Source: Tardiphaga alba (GTDB taxonomy: Bacteria > Pseudomonadota > Alphaproteobacteria > Rhizobiales > Xanthobacteraceae). Taken from it: a stretch of DNA of 64,000 nt. Shown here piece after piece: positions 1 through 10,172 of the stretch. Position numbers and translations under genes: made by a program. Location: assembly GCF_018279705.1 (NCBI RefSeq), contig NZ_CP036498.1:1009001-1073000 (forward strand), in the 5' to 3' direction. Position 1 is the first letter of the stretch, and every line of letters begins with the position of its first letter. The notes beneath the pieces were generated by a model. The model was not told where the DNA came from and made no database searches. It was given only the letters and a program-made list of their open reading frames with translations.

Positions 1-187
1 GTTCGCGAAGCCGGCGTTTGATCCGGTTCCGCTCGGGCGCGGTTCCATTCTTCTTGGTAACAGTAAAACCGACCCGGACCGGGCCGGTGTCATCACGGTG
101 TCGCTGCTGCAGGACAAAAGCAGGGGCGTTCACGCGCAATGAAGCGGCGACAGCGAGGAAGTCCGCTCGCTGCCGTAACCGCTCCAT
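1..187 (-). CDS. rnpA: Ribonuclease P protein component (C-terminus cut by window edge)
   Basis: Protein subunit of RNase P, which helps the catalytic RNA remove 5' leaders from pre-tRNAs in the cytoplasm. Reading the minus strand from ATG at 187, the protein starts MERLRQRADFLAVAA and continues to the family signature VGFTVTKKNGTAPERNRIKR at the window edge, so about 62 of roughly 110-130 residues are visible. It lies 25 bases downstream of rpmH on the same strand, the usual bacterial rpmH-rnpA order, and is probably transcribed from the rpmH promoter. The call rests on the seen basic RNR-type motif plus gene order. Confidence 0.93.
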   Translation of the reverse strand, partial: MERLRQRADFLAVAASLRVNAPAFVLQQRHRDDTGPVRVGFTVTKKNGTAPERNRIKRRLRE

Positions 188-212
188 GATGATGTCTCGG
201 AAGGAGATCCGA

Positions 213-347
213 TCAGGCGCTGAGGCGCTTGCGGCCACGGGCGCGGCGAGCAGCGAGAACCTTGCGGCCGCCAACGGTGGCGAGACGGGCACGGAAGCCG
301 TGGCGGCGCTTGCGCACCAGTTTCGAGGGTTGATAAGTGCGCTTCAC
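213..347 (-). CDS. rpmH: 50S ribosomal protein L34
   Basis: Small ribosomal protein of the large subunit. The 44-residue product begins (V/M)[17 protein letters not shown] and ends [10 protein letters not shown], the typical L34 sequence and length. The start is GTG at 347; an upstream in-frame ATG at 404 would add 19 residues foreign to the family and is rejected. Followed by rnpA in the same direction, with a good sigma70 promoter upstream at 521-548. Confidence 0.97.
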
Positions 348-520
348 GGGTCGTACTCCGAAAGAACCGGGCAATAGACCGCCGTGCTGGCAATCGATCA
401 CCAATTAAATTGAGATGTGCCCTAAGACGTTGACTTCGCGAGCCGTTTCCGGCTGCAAGCGCGTTCGACCCCTAAAGGCCGCCCCGACAAAAGCCGGGCC
501 ATCGCGGACAGTTGGCCGGC

Positions 521-548
521 TTATAAGCGAGCGTCCTGTTTTCGTCAA
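521..548 (-). promoter_or_regulatory. Sigma70-type promoter of rpmH-rnpA
   Basis: On the minus strand a -35 box TTGACG (548-543) and a -10 box TTATAA (526-521) are separated by 16 bases. Transcription would start near 514, leaving a leader of about 165 bases before the rpmH GTG. The boxes are seen directly; the assignment to rpmH is inferred from orientation. Confidence 0.7.
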
Positions 549-694
549 TCTTGCCCGGTAACAACTTGCAGCATCGGCTGCGCGAATATCACAGCCATCT
601 TGGCGGAAAACCTCAGATTTGGACAAGTTGACGGGCTGGGCCGCATGTAGTCTGGATGGCCGTCTGTTCGCTGGGCGGACGAGCGCCGTAGTGT

Positions 695-710
695 GTTACT
701 TTACCGTAAC
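695..710. promoter_or_regulatory. Inverted repeat upstream of the sensor kinase, possible operator
   Basis: GTTAC, six bases (TTTACC), GTAAC: a perfect 5-base inverted repeat about 83 bases before the kinase start, shaped like TetR/AcrR-type operators. No regulator gene is adjacent, so function is a guess. Confidence 0.25.
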
Positions 711-792
711 TATTCGTCGCTCGACCCGTATCGCCGAATAGTCCACTTACTAAAAGTCAGCGTCATAACGTCAGAAATTCGAGGCGCATCGC

Positions 793-2269
793 GTGTCATC
801 GGCGGACCAACGACCATCCATCCCAACGCTGGGTCTCGGCCCCTGGCGAAAGCTTGGTCTGTCCGGCAAGTTGCTGCTGCTGACCATTCCGCTCGTTTTG
901 GCGGCTCAGATCCTGATTTACGTGCCCTCGATCGCCAATTTCCGCATCAACCGTCTCAATGACAAACTGGCGGCGGCCAATACGGCCGCGCTGGTGCTGG
1001 ATGCCGCCCCCTCGGCATGGTGCCGGAATCGCTGTCCCGGCAGATTCTCAGCAGTATCGGCGCGCGGGCCGTGGCCATCAAATGGGGACAGCAGCGCAGG
1101 CTTCTGGCCAGCGCCGACCTCCCGGCCCAGATCGATCACGATATCGACATGCGATCGATGACGGTGTGGTCCGCGATCATCGATTCCTTCCAGATGATGT
1201 TCGAAACCGGCAATCAGGCCATCCGGGTGATCGGCCCGGCTCCCGGCGGGGCTCAGTTCATCGAGGTGGTGTTCGACGAATTGCCGCTGCGGCAGGCGAT
1301 GTACCGGTTTTCCAGCAATCTGTTGTGGGTCTCGCTGGGGCTGGCGATCCTGTCCGCGGGGCTGGTCTATATTACCCTGCATTACCTGTTCGTGCGGCCG
1401 ATGCGGGGCTGACCGCAAATATGGTCGCATTTCACGAAAACCCCGAAAGTCCAGCACGCATCATAGTCCCCAGCCAACGCGCCGATGAAATCGGCGTGGC
1501 GGAGCGCGAATTGTCGGACATGCAGCGCGATCTGGTCTCGATGCTGCATCAAAAGAGCAGGCTCGCCGCGCTCGGCCTCGCCGTGTCGAAGATCAATCAC
1601 GATCTCCGCAATCTGCTGGCATCGTCGCAATTGCTGTCCGATCAGCTGAGCAGTGTGCCGGACCCGCGCGTGCAGCGCTTTGCGCCGAAGCTGATGCGCT
1701 CGCTGGAGCGCGCGATCGCCTTCTGTCAGTCGACGCTCTCTTATGGTCGCGCGCAGGAAGCAGCTCCGGATCGACGGCTGATCCTGGTCGAAACGGTCGT
1801 CAGTGATGTGCGTGAATCCGCGGGTCTTGCAGCCGATGCATCCATCGGTTGGATTGACGCCATCGAGCGCGGTCTGGTGATCGATGCCGATCCGGACCAG
1901 CTGTTTCGGATCCTGCTCAATCTGGTCCGCAATGCCGCGCAGGCCCTCGAAGGACAGCCGGACAGCGACGCAGCGCCGCCGCAGATTCGGATCACCGGGC
2001 GCCGCGAAGGCGCCGTGACGATTCTTGAAGTGTCAGATACCGGTCCCGGCGTGCCGCAAAAGGCGAGAGATCACCTTTTCGAGGCGTTTCAGGGATCGTC
2101 TCGGCCGGGCGGGACTGGCCTGGGCCTCGCCATCGCGGCCGAGCTGGTGCGCGCGCATGATGGCGACATCAATCTCGTCGAGGGGACGCTTGGTGCAACT
2201 TTCCGCATTACGCTGCCAGACCGGCCCGTGGAGCTGCACACAATCCGCTCCGAACGCGCCCGCGCCTGA
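793..2269 (+). CDS. Membrane sensor histidine kinase, two frame breaks
   Basis: Sensor kinase that would autophosphorylate a His and pass phosphate to a response regulator not found in this window. Three frames tile one protein of about 492 residues: TM1 at about 22-45 (LLLLTIPLVLAAQILIY), a periplasmic domain, TM2 (LLWVSLGLAILSAGLVYITL), a dimerisation helix with phospho-acceptor His in SKINHDLRNLLASS, and an ATPase domain with N-box LLNLVRNAAQAL and G-boxes SDTGPGVP and GGTGLGLAIA. Breaks lie near 1007-1011 (C run) and 1405-1409 (G run); adding one C and one G restores the frame. The start is GTG at 793. Whether the breaks are real or sequencing error cannot be decided here, but error is favoured by the same pattern elsewhere. 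It precedes tRNA-Arg. Confidence 0.8.
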
Positions 2270-2434
2270 CGGTCGATCATTTTGCGTGTCACATCGATGA
2301 AATAACCGGCTCAGGGTGCTTGCCAAGCCGCCTTCGACCCGGTAGCTATGGCCCGCTTTCGCGAACACAGTTTCCCGAAACGCATCGATGTCGGTGGTTC
2401 TGCCTTCAGGCTTTTCCGTCCACATCCACAGCAC

Positions 2435-2511
2435 GCGCCCGTAGCTCAGCTGGATAGAGCACCAGACTACGAATCTGGGGGTCAGAGGTTCGAATCCTTT
2501 CGGGCGCGCCA
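2435..2511 (+). tRNA. tRNA-Arg(ACG)
   Basis: 77 bases forming a full cloverleaf: acceptor GCGCCCG paired with CGGGCGC, D-stem GCTC/GAGC, anticodon stem CCAGA/TCTGG around loop CTACGAA (anticodon ACG), T-stem AGAGG with TTCGAAT and CCTTT, discriminator G and encoded CCA. The ACG anticodon (inosine-modified by TadA) reads CGU, CGC and CGA. A short T-rich stretch follows. Confidence 0.97.
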
Positions 2512-2653
2512 TTTTATTGCCAAGCGAGACATGCTCTGCGTTCCGGCTCTTACCCAAAGAAGTGATGCCCGCCGCCGGAGCCGGGAGCGGACATCGATAA
2601 TGGTGCCTCAGCCGGCGCCCGTATAACCGCCGCCAGTTGTCTGTTCTTTGATG

Positions 2654-3216
2654 TCACGCCGCTTTCGCTGTGGCCACGTGCGTGGCGATCGCATCCATCA
2701 GAGGCGGTGACAGGCAGTCATAGGGCTCCAGTCCCAGTTCCTTAAGACGAGCGCGAATGCCACCCATGTCACCCGGGGCACGCCGGATTCGATCACCGAC
2801 GAGACGAAGGCCGCAAAGCCCGGTGCTGCCGAGCCGGCTTCCTCGAACAGTTCGGGATGGATGAAGTCCAGACCATAGAATGGATGGCCCTTGTTCTCGA
2901 TGCGTCCATACATATGCGTGCCGCAACCCGTGCAGGCATGGCGCTGGATCACTGCAGCAGCATCGACGACGCGCAGCTTGTCACCATTCTCCGTCACGGA
3001 GACGTTCTCGCGCGGTACCACGGCGACGACGGAGAATGTTGCACCTTCCGGTTTCCAGCATTTGGTGCAGCCGCATGCGTGATTGTGGGCAACATCGCCT
3101 TTGACGGCGACCTTCACCTTCCGGTCCGCGCATTTGCAGACCAGCGTGCCGCCGGCAAAGTGTCCATTACCTGCCTTGACGCCGCCATCGACCGACGGAT
3201 GGATATGAACAGTCAT
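2654..3216 (-). CDS. gfa: S-(hydroxymethyl)glutathione synthase (glutathione-dependent formaldehyde-activating enzyme), one frame break
   Basis: Speeds condensation of formaldehyde with glutathione, supplying the substrate of the neighbouring dehydrogenase. The product starts [18 protein letters not shown] and holds the zinc-site cysteines of the family ([31 protein letters not shown]). After VIESGVP the frame is lost at a C/G run near 2778; one added C gives [20 protein letters not shown] and the normal C-terminus ending HVATAKAA, about 187 residues, the usual Gfa length. ATG at 3216 follows a GGAGG-like ribosome site. Last gene of the xoxF - cytochrome - adh - gfa series, 31 bases after adh. 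Confidence 0.88.
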
Positions 3217-3247
3217 CAGTTGATCCTCCCTGTTTTGTTGCCTTGAC

Positions 3248-4372
<1,125 letters not shown>

Positions 4373-4410
4373 TCACGCCGTTGGGGCGGGCGGTTTGGCG
4401 GCATTTGACG

Positions 4411-4953
4411 TCACTGCGGCTTGCCCATGCAGGAACTCTCGGCTGCGGTGTAGGCGGCAGGCTTTTCCTCGCGCTTGGCCGGGCGGACGCGGCCGACCGC
4501 ATCATTGGCGCGGGCGCGCAGATAGATGTAGAGGTCGTCCATGTAGCAGGCGACATTGGTGTTATCGCCGAAGGCGGGCATCACGCTCTCCTGGGACGAA
4601 TTGACGTTCTTGCGGCCGCTGGCAACGACTTCCAGGAAGGCGCCGTAGTCCATCTTCTGCAGCGAGTCCCGGAGTGCGGGCGCGTAGGTCGAGCCCATGC
4701 CGTCGGGGCCGTGGCAGACATGGCATTCCGAGTGATAGCGCCGGTAACCGGAATAGGTGTACCAGTCCACGGTGCCATCGGCGCCGACCTTGAAGGTCGG
4801 GTTGCCGTCCTTGTCGAGATATTTGCCTTCCTCGGATTTGACGGCGGTGGGATCGCCGACGTCACCGGCGAAACTCACATGGACGGATGCCACGACGACG
4901 ATCGCGGCGAGTGCGAAACGGAACTGGCGCAAGAGCTTGTCCTCGGCATGCAT
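4411..4953 (-). CDS. Periplasmic c-type cytochrome, methanol-oxidation associated (four-cysteine type)
   Basis: Probable electron acceptor of the XoxF methanol dehydrogenase. 180 residues with a hydrophobic leader at about 11-29 (FALAAIVVVASVHVSFA), haem motif C77-H-V-C80-H81, a likely distal Met in ESVMPAFGDN, and two extra cysteines (VACYMDD and the C-terminal SSCMGK). This four-cysteine pattern matches the family named for methanol metabolism (TIGR03874, from memory), not the classic cytochrome cL. It follows xoxF by 56 bases, so its partnership is inferred from position. Confidence 0.88.
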   Translation of the reverse strand: MHAEDKLLRQFRFALAAIVVVASVHVSFAGDVGDPTAVKSEEGKYLDKDGNPTFKVGADGTVDWYTYSGYRRYHSECHVCHGPDGMGSTYAPALRDSLQKMDYGAFLEVVASGRKNVNSSQESVMPAFGDNTNVACYMDDLYIYLRARANDAVGRVRPAKREEKPAAYTAAESSCMGKPQ

Positions 4954-5009
4954 TTCAGAAAAGACCGGCGCATGGACGAAGCCATGCGCCGGGTGACGAA
5001 GCGGTCAGT

Positions 5010-6815
5010 TTACTGAGGGAGTGCAAACACCGTGAGCGAGCCGCCGAGCGCCGTGTAGTTGCTCAGGGCAGCGTAGCCGCCGACGGCGCCGAGACCTGCC
5101 GTCGGATCCGTCAGGCCGGCTGCGAGACCGATGCCGGCCCAGCCGCCGACGCCGGACAGGATCGCGATATATTGCCGGCCGTTGTTCTCGTAGGTGGTGA
5201 CATTGCCGATGATGCCGGAGGCGGTCTTGAACTTGTAGAGCTCCTTCCCGGTCTTGGCATCGACCGCCTTCAGATAGCCTTCCAGCGTACCGTAGAACAC
5301 CACGCCGCCCGCGGTGGCGAGGGCGCCGGACCACACCGAGAACTGCTCCTTGTTGGACCACACGATCTTGCCGGTCTTGTTGTCCCAGGCGATGAAGTTG
5401 CCCATGTGGGTTTCACCCGGAGGCGGATACATCGACAGCGTCGCGCCCACATAGGGCTGGCCGGCGGTGTAGTTCACCTTGAACGGCTCGTAATCCATGC
5501 AGACATGGTTGGTCGGTACATAGAACAGCTGGGTATCCGGCGAATAGGCGGCCGGTTGTTGGTCCTTGGTGCCGAGTGCCGCCGGGCAGACGCCCTTGGT
5601 GTTGACGTCCTCGCCCTGCTTCTCGGTGGAATACTGATCGACCACCTTCGGCCGACCATAGGTCGGCGACGACTTGTTCATATCGACGCCGGTGGTCCAG
5701 TTCACCTTCGGATCGTATTTCTCGGCGACGAGCAGTTCGCCGGTGACGCGATCCATAGTGTAGGCGAGACCGTTGCGATCGAAATGCGTCAGCAGCTTGC
5801 GGTTCTGGCCGTTCATCTGCTGGTCGCTGAGGATCATCTCGTTAACGCCGTCATAGTCCCATTCGTCATGGGGCGTCATCTGATAGACCCACTTGGCCAT
5901 GCCGGTGTCGGCATCGCGTGCGAAGATGGTCATCGACCACTTGTTGTCGCCGGGGCGCTGCTTCGGATTCCAGGTCGAGGGATTGCCCGAGCCGTAATAG
6001 ACGAGGTTCAGCTCGGGATCATAGGAGGTCCAGCCCCAGGTGCAGCCGCCGCCGATCTTCCACTGATCGCCCTGCCAGGTGATCAGGCTGGAATCCTTGC
6101 CGACCGGCTTGCCGAGCGCCATGGTCTTCTGCGGATCGAACATGATCTGGTCGTCCGGTCCTTCCGAATAAGCGCGCCAGGCGAGCTTGCCGGTCTTCAG
6201 GTCATAGGCGGTCATATGGCACTGAACGCCGAATTCGCCGCCGGAGATGCCGATCAACACCTTGTCCTTGACGACCAGCGGCGCCGATGTGCCGGTGGCA
6301 CCCTTGCCGGGATCGCCGTTCTTCACGGTCCAGACTTCCTTGCCGGTCTTGGCGTCGAGGGCGACGAGCGTGGTGTCGGCCTGATGCAGGAAGATCTTGC
6401 CGTCGGCATAGGCGACGCCACGATTGACGGTGTCGCAGCACATCACCGGAATGACGTTCGGATCCTGCTTCGGCTCATATTTCCAGACGATCTTGCTGTC
6501 CTGCGACAGGTCCATCGCAAAGACCTTGTTGGGGAACGGCGTGTGCACATACATCATGTTGCCGATGATCAGCGGCCCGCCTTCATGGCCGCGCAGCACG
6601 CCGGTGGAGAAGGTCCATGCGACCTGCAGCTTGCCGACATTGCCGGCATTGATCTGGTTGAGTTTGGAATAGCGCGTGTTGGCGTAGTCCCCCGCGGGCA
6701 TCACCCAATCTTTCGGGTTGGCCGCCATTTTCGATAGTTCATCATTCGCGATGGCGACGCTGGCGGCAGAAACAGCCATTGTCCCAAGGCAAGTCGCGAG
6801 AAGCACCTTCCGCAT
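5010..6815 (-). CDS. xoxF: Lanthanide-dependent PQQ methanol dehydrogenase XoxF
   Basis: Periplasmic quinoprotein that oxidises methanol (and often formaldehyde) using PQQ and a rare-earth ion. 601 residues, with a signal peptide at 1-23 ([19 protein letters not shown]). Diagnostic residues: the vicinal Cys126-Cys127 pair next to PQQ, Glu194 and Asn278 as metal ligands, catalytic Asp320, and Asp322 two residues later (EWDYDGVNE). The Asp at the last position separates XoxF from calcium-dependent MxaF, which has Ala there. Trp-docking repeats of an eight-blade propeller are spread along the chain. No mxaI is present, as expected for XoxF. A GGAGG site precedes the ATG; a 21-base tandem repeat lies about 90-130 bases upstream. 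First gene of the operon with cytochrome, adhC and gfa. Confidence 0.96.
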   Translation of the reverse strand: MRKVLLATCLGTMAVSAASVAIANDELSKMAANPKDWVMPAGDYANTRYSKLNQINAGNVGKLQVAWTFSTGVLRGHEGGPLIIGNMMYVHTPFPNKVFAMDLSQDSKIVWKYEPKQDPNVIPVMCCDTVNRGVAYADGKIFLHQADTTLVALDAKTGKEVWTVKNGDPGKGATGTSAPLVVKDKVLIGISGGEFGVQCHMTAYDLKTGKLAWRAYSEGPDDQIMFDPQKTMALGKPVGKDSSLITWQGDQWKIGGGCTWGWTSYDPELNLVYYGSGNPSTWNPKQRPGDNKWSMTIFARDADTGMAKWVYQMTPHDEWDYDGVNEMILSDQQMNGQNRKLLTHFDRNGLAYTMDRVTGELLVAEKYDPKVNWTTGVDMNKSSPTYGRPKVVDQYSTEKQGEDVNTKGVCPAALGTKDQQPAAYSPDTQLFYVPTNHVCMDYEPFKVNYTAGQPYVGATLSMYPPPGETHMGNFIAWDNKTGKIVWSNKEQFSVWSGALATAGGVVFYGTLEGYLKAVDAKTGKELYKFKTASGIIGNVTTYENNGRQYIAILSGVGGWAGIGLAAGLTDPTAGLGAVGGYAALSNYTALGGSLTVFALPQ

Positions 6816-7332
6816 TGTGACGTCCTCCCAGACATGAGCGCCGGCTCTGTGTGATGATCCGGCATCGTTTTTGGTAGTTCATCAGTAGCTCGCCATGCCT
6901 GTGCAGACTTGCCCAAGAGCGAAACCGGCTTGCTTGAAAGCGAAACCACGCAAAATAATTTCACGCACCTCATCATTCGCATCCCTGTCATTCGCGACGC
7001 CTGCTGCAGCGCACGCGCATCGTGTGCGCCGCCACCTCCGGTTGATGTTTTGCTTGACGGGGCAAAGCGAAGGTCAGAGGATTGCTATGGAGTTTCGCGA
7101 ACGGTTCTGAGTCTCATCGTTGGTGCCTCCGCGTCGTCTGGACCATACTTCCTCTCGTCCACGTCGCGTCCATGCATCGATATGTGAGAAACTTTCTTCG
7201 ATCTGCCGATCGCTCCCGTGAGTAGTTTGTGTCGTTCCATCCTGAGACGGGCGCGTCACTGCGATGGACTTGGATCGGTGACTGACTCATGTCCGAAAGT
7301 CTTGGTTCGCTCACCACCTCCGCCTGACGACC
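6816..7332. other. Intergenic region between xoxF and the AraC regulator
   Basis: 517 bases between divergent genes. The only clear structure is the tandem direct repeat at 6907-6947. Short overlapping open frames in several phases show no family resemblance and differ from each other, so the stretch is read as non-coding and probably regulatory for both genes. Confidence 0.5.
6907..6947. promoter_or_regulatory. Tandem 21-base direct repeat upstream of xoxF
   Basis: Two 20-base units, 6907-6926 and 6928-6947, share 16 of 20 bases, including CTTGC at the left and AGCGAAACC at the right, with a period of exactly 21 bases (two helical turns). Such spacing is common for AraC-family and response-regulator sites. 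The adjacent AraC-type gene makes a direct binding partner plausible, but that is inference. Confidence 0.45.
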
Positions 7333-8260
7333 GTGAAACAGATTCAGCTTTGGTCAGATGCACTGACCGATCTGTGCGGGCGTTTTGACATCGATCCGCT
7401 GGATGCGCCGACATTCGACGGACTGGTCAATTACACGTCGGTGTCGCGGCTGAAGCTGTGCCAGATCGAGGCAAGCCCTCACCGGATCGGCCATGCCGCC
7501 TCGCGCATCCGCAACACCGAACATCCCTATGTGAAAATCCTGTTCCAGACGCATGGCATCTCGCATTTCGAACAGGATGGCCGCCGTATCGAGATCGGCC
7601 CTGGCGATTGTCTCGTCTACGACGTGTCATGTCCGCATACGATCATCAGCCCGGCCTTCACGCGTCATGACGTCGTCATCGTGCCGAAAGAGCTTTTGCG
7701 CGAGCGAGGGCTCGGCAATGGCAATGTCATTGCATGCAAGGTGTCGTCGCGCGTTGGAACGGCCGTATCGCACATGATTTCATGCAGGCCACCTTCATTG
7801 AGGCGGCAAAGCTGTCGCCGCAGAATGCCAGCGGCGTTGCCGATTCATTGATCGACATGCTGCTGATGCCGCTGCGCGAAGCAGAGACGACGTTGGATCG
7901 CGTCGGCCCGGAAGCGATGTATATCCGGGCGCAGGCCTTCATCCGCGAACATCTGCGCGATCCCGAACTAAGCATCGACCAGATCTCGACGGCACTGCAG
8001 TGCACCAAACGTTACCTGCATATGTTGTTCAGCGATCGTGGATCACCGTGAGCGACTATATCTGGCAGACACGGCTGCAGAATTGCCGCAGGAACTCGGA
8101 GCCAGGGCGGCAAACGATCACGGATGTGGCCTTCTCGTGGGGCTTCTCCAGTTCGTCGCATTTCAGCCGCGTGTTCCGGAAGTATTTCGGCATCGTTCCT
8201 TCCGCGATCCACCGCGCCCAGCATGGCGGCTTGCCGTCGGTGGTCACGCGGCAACTTTAG
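7333..8260 (+). CDS. AraC-family transcriptional regulator, two frame breaks
   Basis: DNA-binding regulator, divergent from xoxF. Three frames combine into about 309 residues, the family length: an N-terminal AraC-binding-like sensor domain (VKQIQLWSDALTDLCG through HFEQDGRRIEIGPGDCLVYD), a linker, then two helix-turn-helix motifs (LSIDQISTALQCTKRYLHMLF and TDVAFSWGFSSSSHFSRVF). Breaks lie at about 7700-7740 and at 8040, where one added G turns SDRG into SDRGITVSDYIWQTRLQ. The start is GTG at 7333; ATG at 7289 reaches a stop after 12 codons and is rejected. Role in xoxF/pqqA control is suggested only by position. Confidence 0.8.
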
Positions 8261-8379
8261 TTGCGGTGCATCTGCGCTGAAGACTTAACGTCGCAACCAA
8301 AAGACGTGACGTTGAAATATCTCGCTTCCGTGACTATCGTGATCGAGCGCGATGTTCGCCATATTCCGAGGAGACCAAG

Positions 8380-8459
8380 ATGAGTTGGAAAGCTCCGAAG
8401 ATCGTGGAAGTGCAAGTCGGCATGGAAATCAACATGTACGCTTGCGCGCACGTAAGTAA
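8380..8459 (+). CDS. pqqA: PQQ precursor peptide PqqA (frame break near the C-terminus)
   Basis: Ribosomal peptide whose Glu and Tyr are joined to make the cofactor PQQ. From ATG 8380 the reading is MSWKAPKIVEVQVGMEINMY followed by ACA, with the cross-linked pair Glu16 and Tyr20 in the E-x3-Y motif. As written the frame runs on for 117 codons, but one extra G after 8447 gives ACAARK and TAA at 8457-8459: a 26-residue peptide with the canonical PqqA ending. A ribosome site (GAGGAGA) precedes it. No pqqB-E follows, so maturation genes must lie elsewhere; the copy sits by xoxF, whose product needs PQQ. Confidence 0.85.
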
Positions 8460-8535
8460 CAGAACGATCATCCAGATCGATCTCTCCCGGCTCGCAGGCC
8501 TCGGTCGGCGGCCGGCAGTGGCGATCGAGATTCGT

Positions 8536-8842
8536 TCAGACGGTTTCTGTCTCGAAAATCAGAAGATCCGCGCCGCCATCTGCGAAGTTGGCGAGATCGC
8601 CTGCGGCTGCCTGTCCTTCGGGCGAGGCGAGGCCAAGCTTCAAGGCAGCCGCCGATTCAAAATCGAGCGCAGCGACGAGGTGGATGTCGCTATCACCGGC
8701 CGGCGTTCCGACGGTGCCTTGCTGATATCATAGCGTTTCAGCCCGGGACCTTCCTGGCCAAGGGGATGTGCACTGTTCGATAATACTTGTCGAAGGCTTC
8801 GGGATTTTTCGGTGTCTTGTAGAGCACGAGAAGACGCGCCAT
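8536..8842 (-). CDS. EthD-family small protein, two frame breaks
   Basis: Dimeric alpha-beta barrel protein of the EthD family, known next to degradation genes, with no settled reaction. ATG at 8842 starts MARLLVLYKTPKNPEAFDKY and reaches VHIPLARKVPG. One base added near 8740 restores LKRYDIS, and a second near 8720 gives TVGTPAGDSDIHLVAALDF, continuing through SPEGQAAAGDLANFADGG to LLIFETETV and TGA at 8538-8536, about 102 residues, the usual size. It runs antisense to, and just after, pqqA. Recognition is by motif memory. Confidence 0.7.
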
Positions 8843-9000
8843 TGACCTGTCCTTCCCTGAAGTGGATGTTGTCGTATCAAGTCGCGGTTCGATAGCAGCC
8901 GATCTTGATGAGCTGTTCAAGGAAATCCCGTGCGGCATTCGCCGGTGACAGCACAAAGTGATTGCGCGGATGTCTCGTCGATAGATGCAAGCAGGGCCGA

Positions 9001-9870
9001 ATGCAGAAAGCGCGCATGGTCACGGCGATCCGGGGCGTTATTGTTGCGACGGCGATGCTCGTTCCGTCATGCGCGTTCGCCGGTTACATCGACACGGAGC
9101 ATATTTTCGCGTTCATGATCGGCAGCGATATCGGCCAGGTCGGCGAGCGCGAATTCCAGAGCGAAACCACCGGACGCTCCGGCAAGAGCGGCGGCCGCTA
9201 TCGCGTCGGCGAGCAGGAATTCGAGCTCGAACTGGTGCCGGCACGCGATATCCGCATCGAACTCGGTAGCAGCATTTCGGCCTATGATCTGGCCGGCATT
9301 CCGGGTGTCGCGGATCGGCGCGGTTTTGCCTGGCAGGGCGCATCGGTCGATATTCGCTATCGCCTGCTCGATCGCGAGGCCGCGCCGGTGGGGATGACCC
9401 TGGCATTCGGCGGCGATGTCAGCCGGCTCGATGAAGGACGCGCGCAGCGGGTGAACGGGCTGGGTGCGGGGCTGAGGCTGGCTTTCGACCGGGAGGTCGC
9501 TCCGGGCTTCATCGGTGCGGTCAATTTTCTCTACCAGCCGGAGTGGACGCGTTTCGCCGACACCGGGCGCATGGAGCGGGAATCCGTTCTCGGCGTCTCG
9601 CTCGGCATGATGGTGCAGGTGCGCGCCGGCGTTCTGCTCGGCGGCGAGGCGCGCTATCTGCGTCGATACGAGGGGGTGGGCCTCAACGAACTGGCCGGGC
9701 AGACATTGTTTGTCGGCCCGACTGCCTACGTCCAGCTATCGCCACGGACACGCCTGACCGCGAGCTGGAGCACGCAGGCCTGGGGGCGTCCGGACGGGGG
9801 CGGTTCGGCGCTCGATCTGGTCAATTTTGAACGCCATCAGGCGCGGCTGGTCTACGGCGTGAATTTCTGA
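9001..9870 (+). CDS. Predicted outer-membrane beta-barrel protein
   Basis: 289 residues with a leader (about 6-26, MVTAIRGVIVATAMLVPSCA then FA) and a body of alternating amphipathic strands such as VDIRYRLLDRE, GMTLAFGGDVS, GLRLAFDREV, AYVQLSPRTRLTASWS and a terminal strand RLVYGVNF ending in Phe, as in many outer-membrane proteins. The function is unknown; position inside the methanol/lanthanide region suggests a link. ATG at 9001 has an AGGG sequence upstream; ATG at 9016 is an alternative start. Confidence 0.65.
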   Translation: MQKARMVTAIRGVIVATAMLVPSCAFAGYIDTEHIFAFMIGSDIGQVGEREFQSETTGRSGKSGGRYRVGEQEFELELVPARDIRIELGSSISAYDLAGIPGVADRRGFAWQGASVDIRYRLLDREAAPVGMTLAFGGDVSRLDEGRAQRVNGLGAGLRLAFDREVAPGFIGAVNFLYQPEWTRFADTGRMERESVLGVSLGMMVQVRAGVLLGGEARYLRRYEGVGLNELAGQTLFVGPTAYVQLSPRTRLTASWSTQAWGRPDGGGSALDLVNFERHQARLVYGVNF

Positions 9871-9947
9871 CGGCCGATGTGGCGAAACTTCAGGCTGCCG
9901 GTTGCGTATTCGAGATGATAGACTTCGAACGATCCGGGATAGGTTCA

Positions 9948-10157
9948 ATGAATACCATCAATCTGGTAATGACGGTCTGTGCGGTGATGTCGCCCAACAC
10001 CTGCGAGGAGCGAAATCTGGTGTTCGCGGCGGATTTCTCGCTCAAGCAATGCACCATGGCGGCGCAGCCCTATATCGCGCAATGGGTCGGCGAGCACCCG
10101 AAATGGACTGCCGTGAAGTGGCGCTGCGAATATCCGCGCCCCAACGACAGGGCCTGA
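9948..10157 (+). CDS. Conserved small hypothetical protein
   Basis: 69 residues beginning MNTINLVMTVCAVMSPNTCE, with four Cys (CAV, CEE, QCTM, WRCEYP) and the pattern AAQPYIAQWVGEHPKWTAVKW. I recall similar proteins of about 70 residues in Bradyrhizobium but no function. A hydrophobic N-terminus hints at export. ATG at 9948 is preferred to the upstream ATG at 9879, which overlaps the leader. Confidence 0.6.
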   Translation: MNTINLVMTVCAVMSPNTCEERNLVFAADFSLKQCTMAAQPYIAQWVGEHPKWTAVKWRCEYPRPNDRA

Positions 10158-10172
10158 CGCCGCGGCACGCGG

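Larger units (their letters stand above)
348..792. other. Intergenic region between rpmH and the sensor kinase
   Basis: 445 bases between divergent genes. It holds the rpmH promoter (521-548) and, nearer the kinase, an inverted repeat GTTAC-N6-GTAAC (695-710) that could be a repressor operator. Short open frames here have no family resemblance and overlap the promoter. No DnaA-box cluster or RNA gene was recognised. Confidence 0.5.

Noticed and set aside
348..792. Chromosome replication origin next to rpmH-rnpA
   Set aside because: No cluster of DnaA boxes and no dnaA or hemE neighbour; in alphaproteobacteria the origin is often not at rpmH.
4887..6737. Plus-strand open frame of 616 codons opposite xoxF
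   Set aside because: It mirrors the reverse strand of a well-supported gene, with no domain.
8460..8733. C-terminal extension of pqqA as a novel fusion protein
   Set aside because: The frame continues only because one base is missing; the minus strand here encodes an EthD-like protein.
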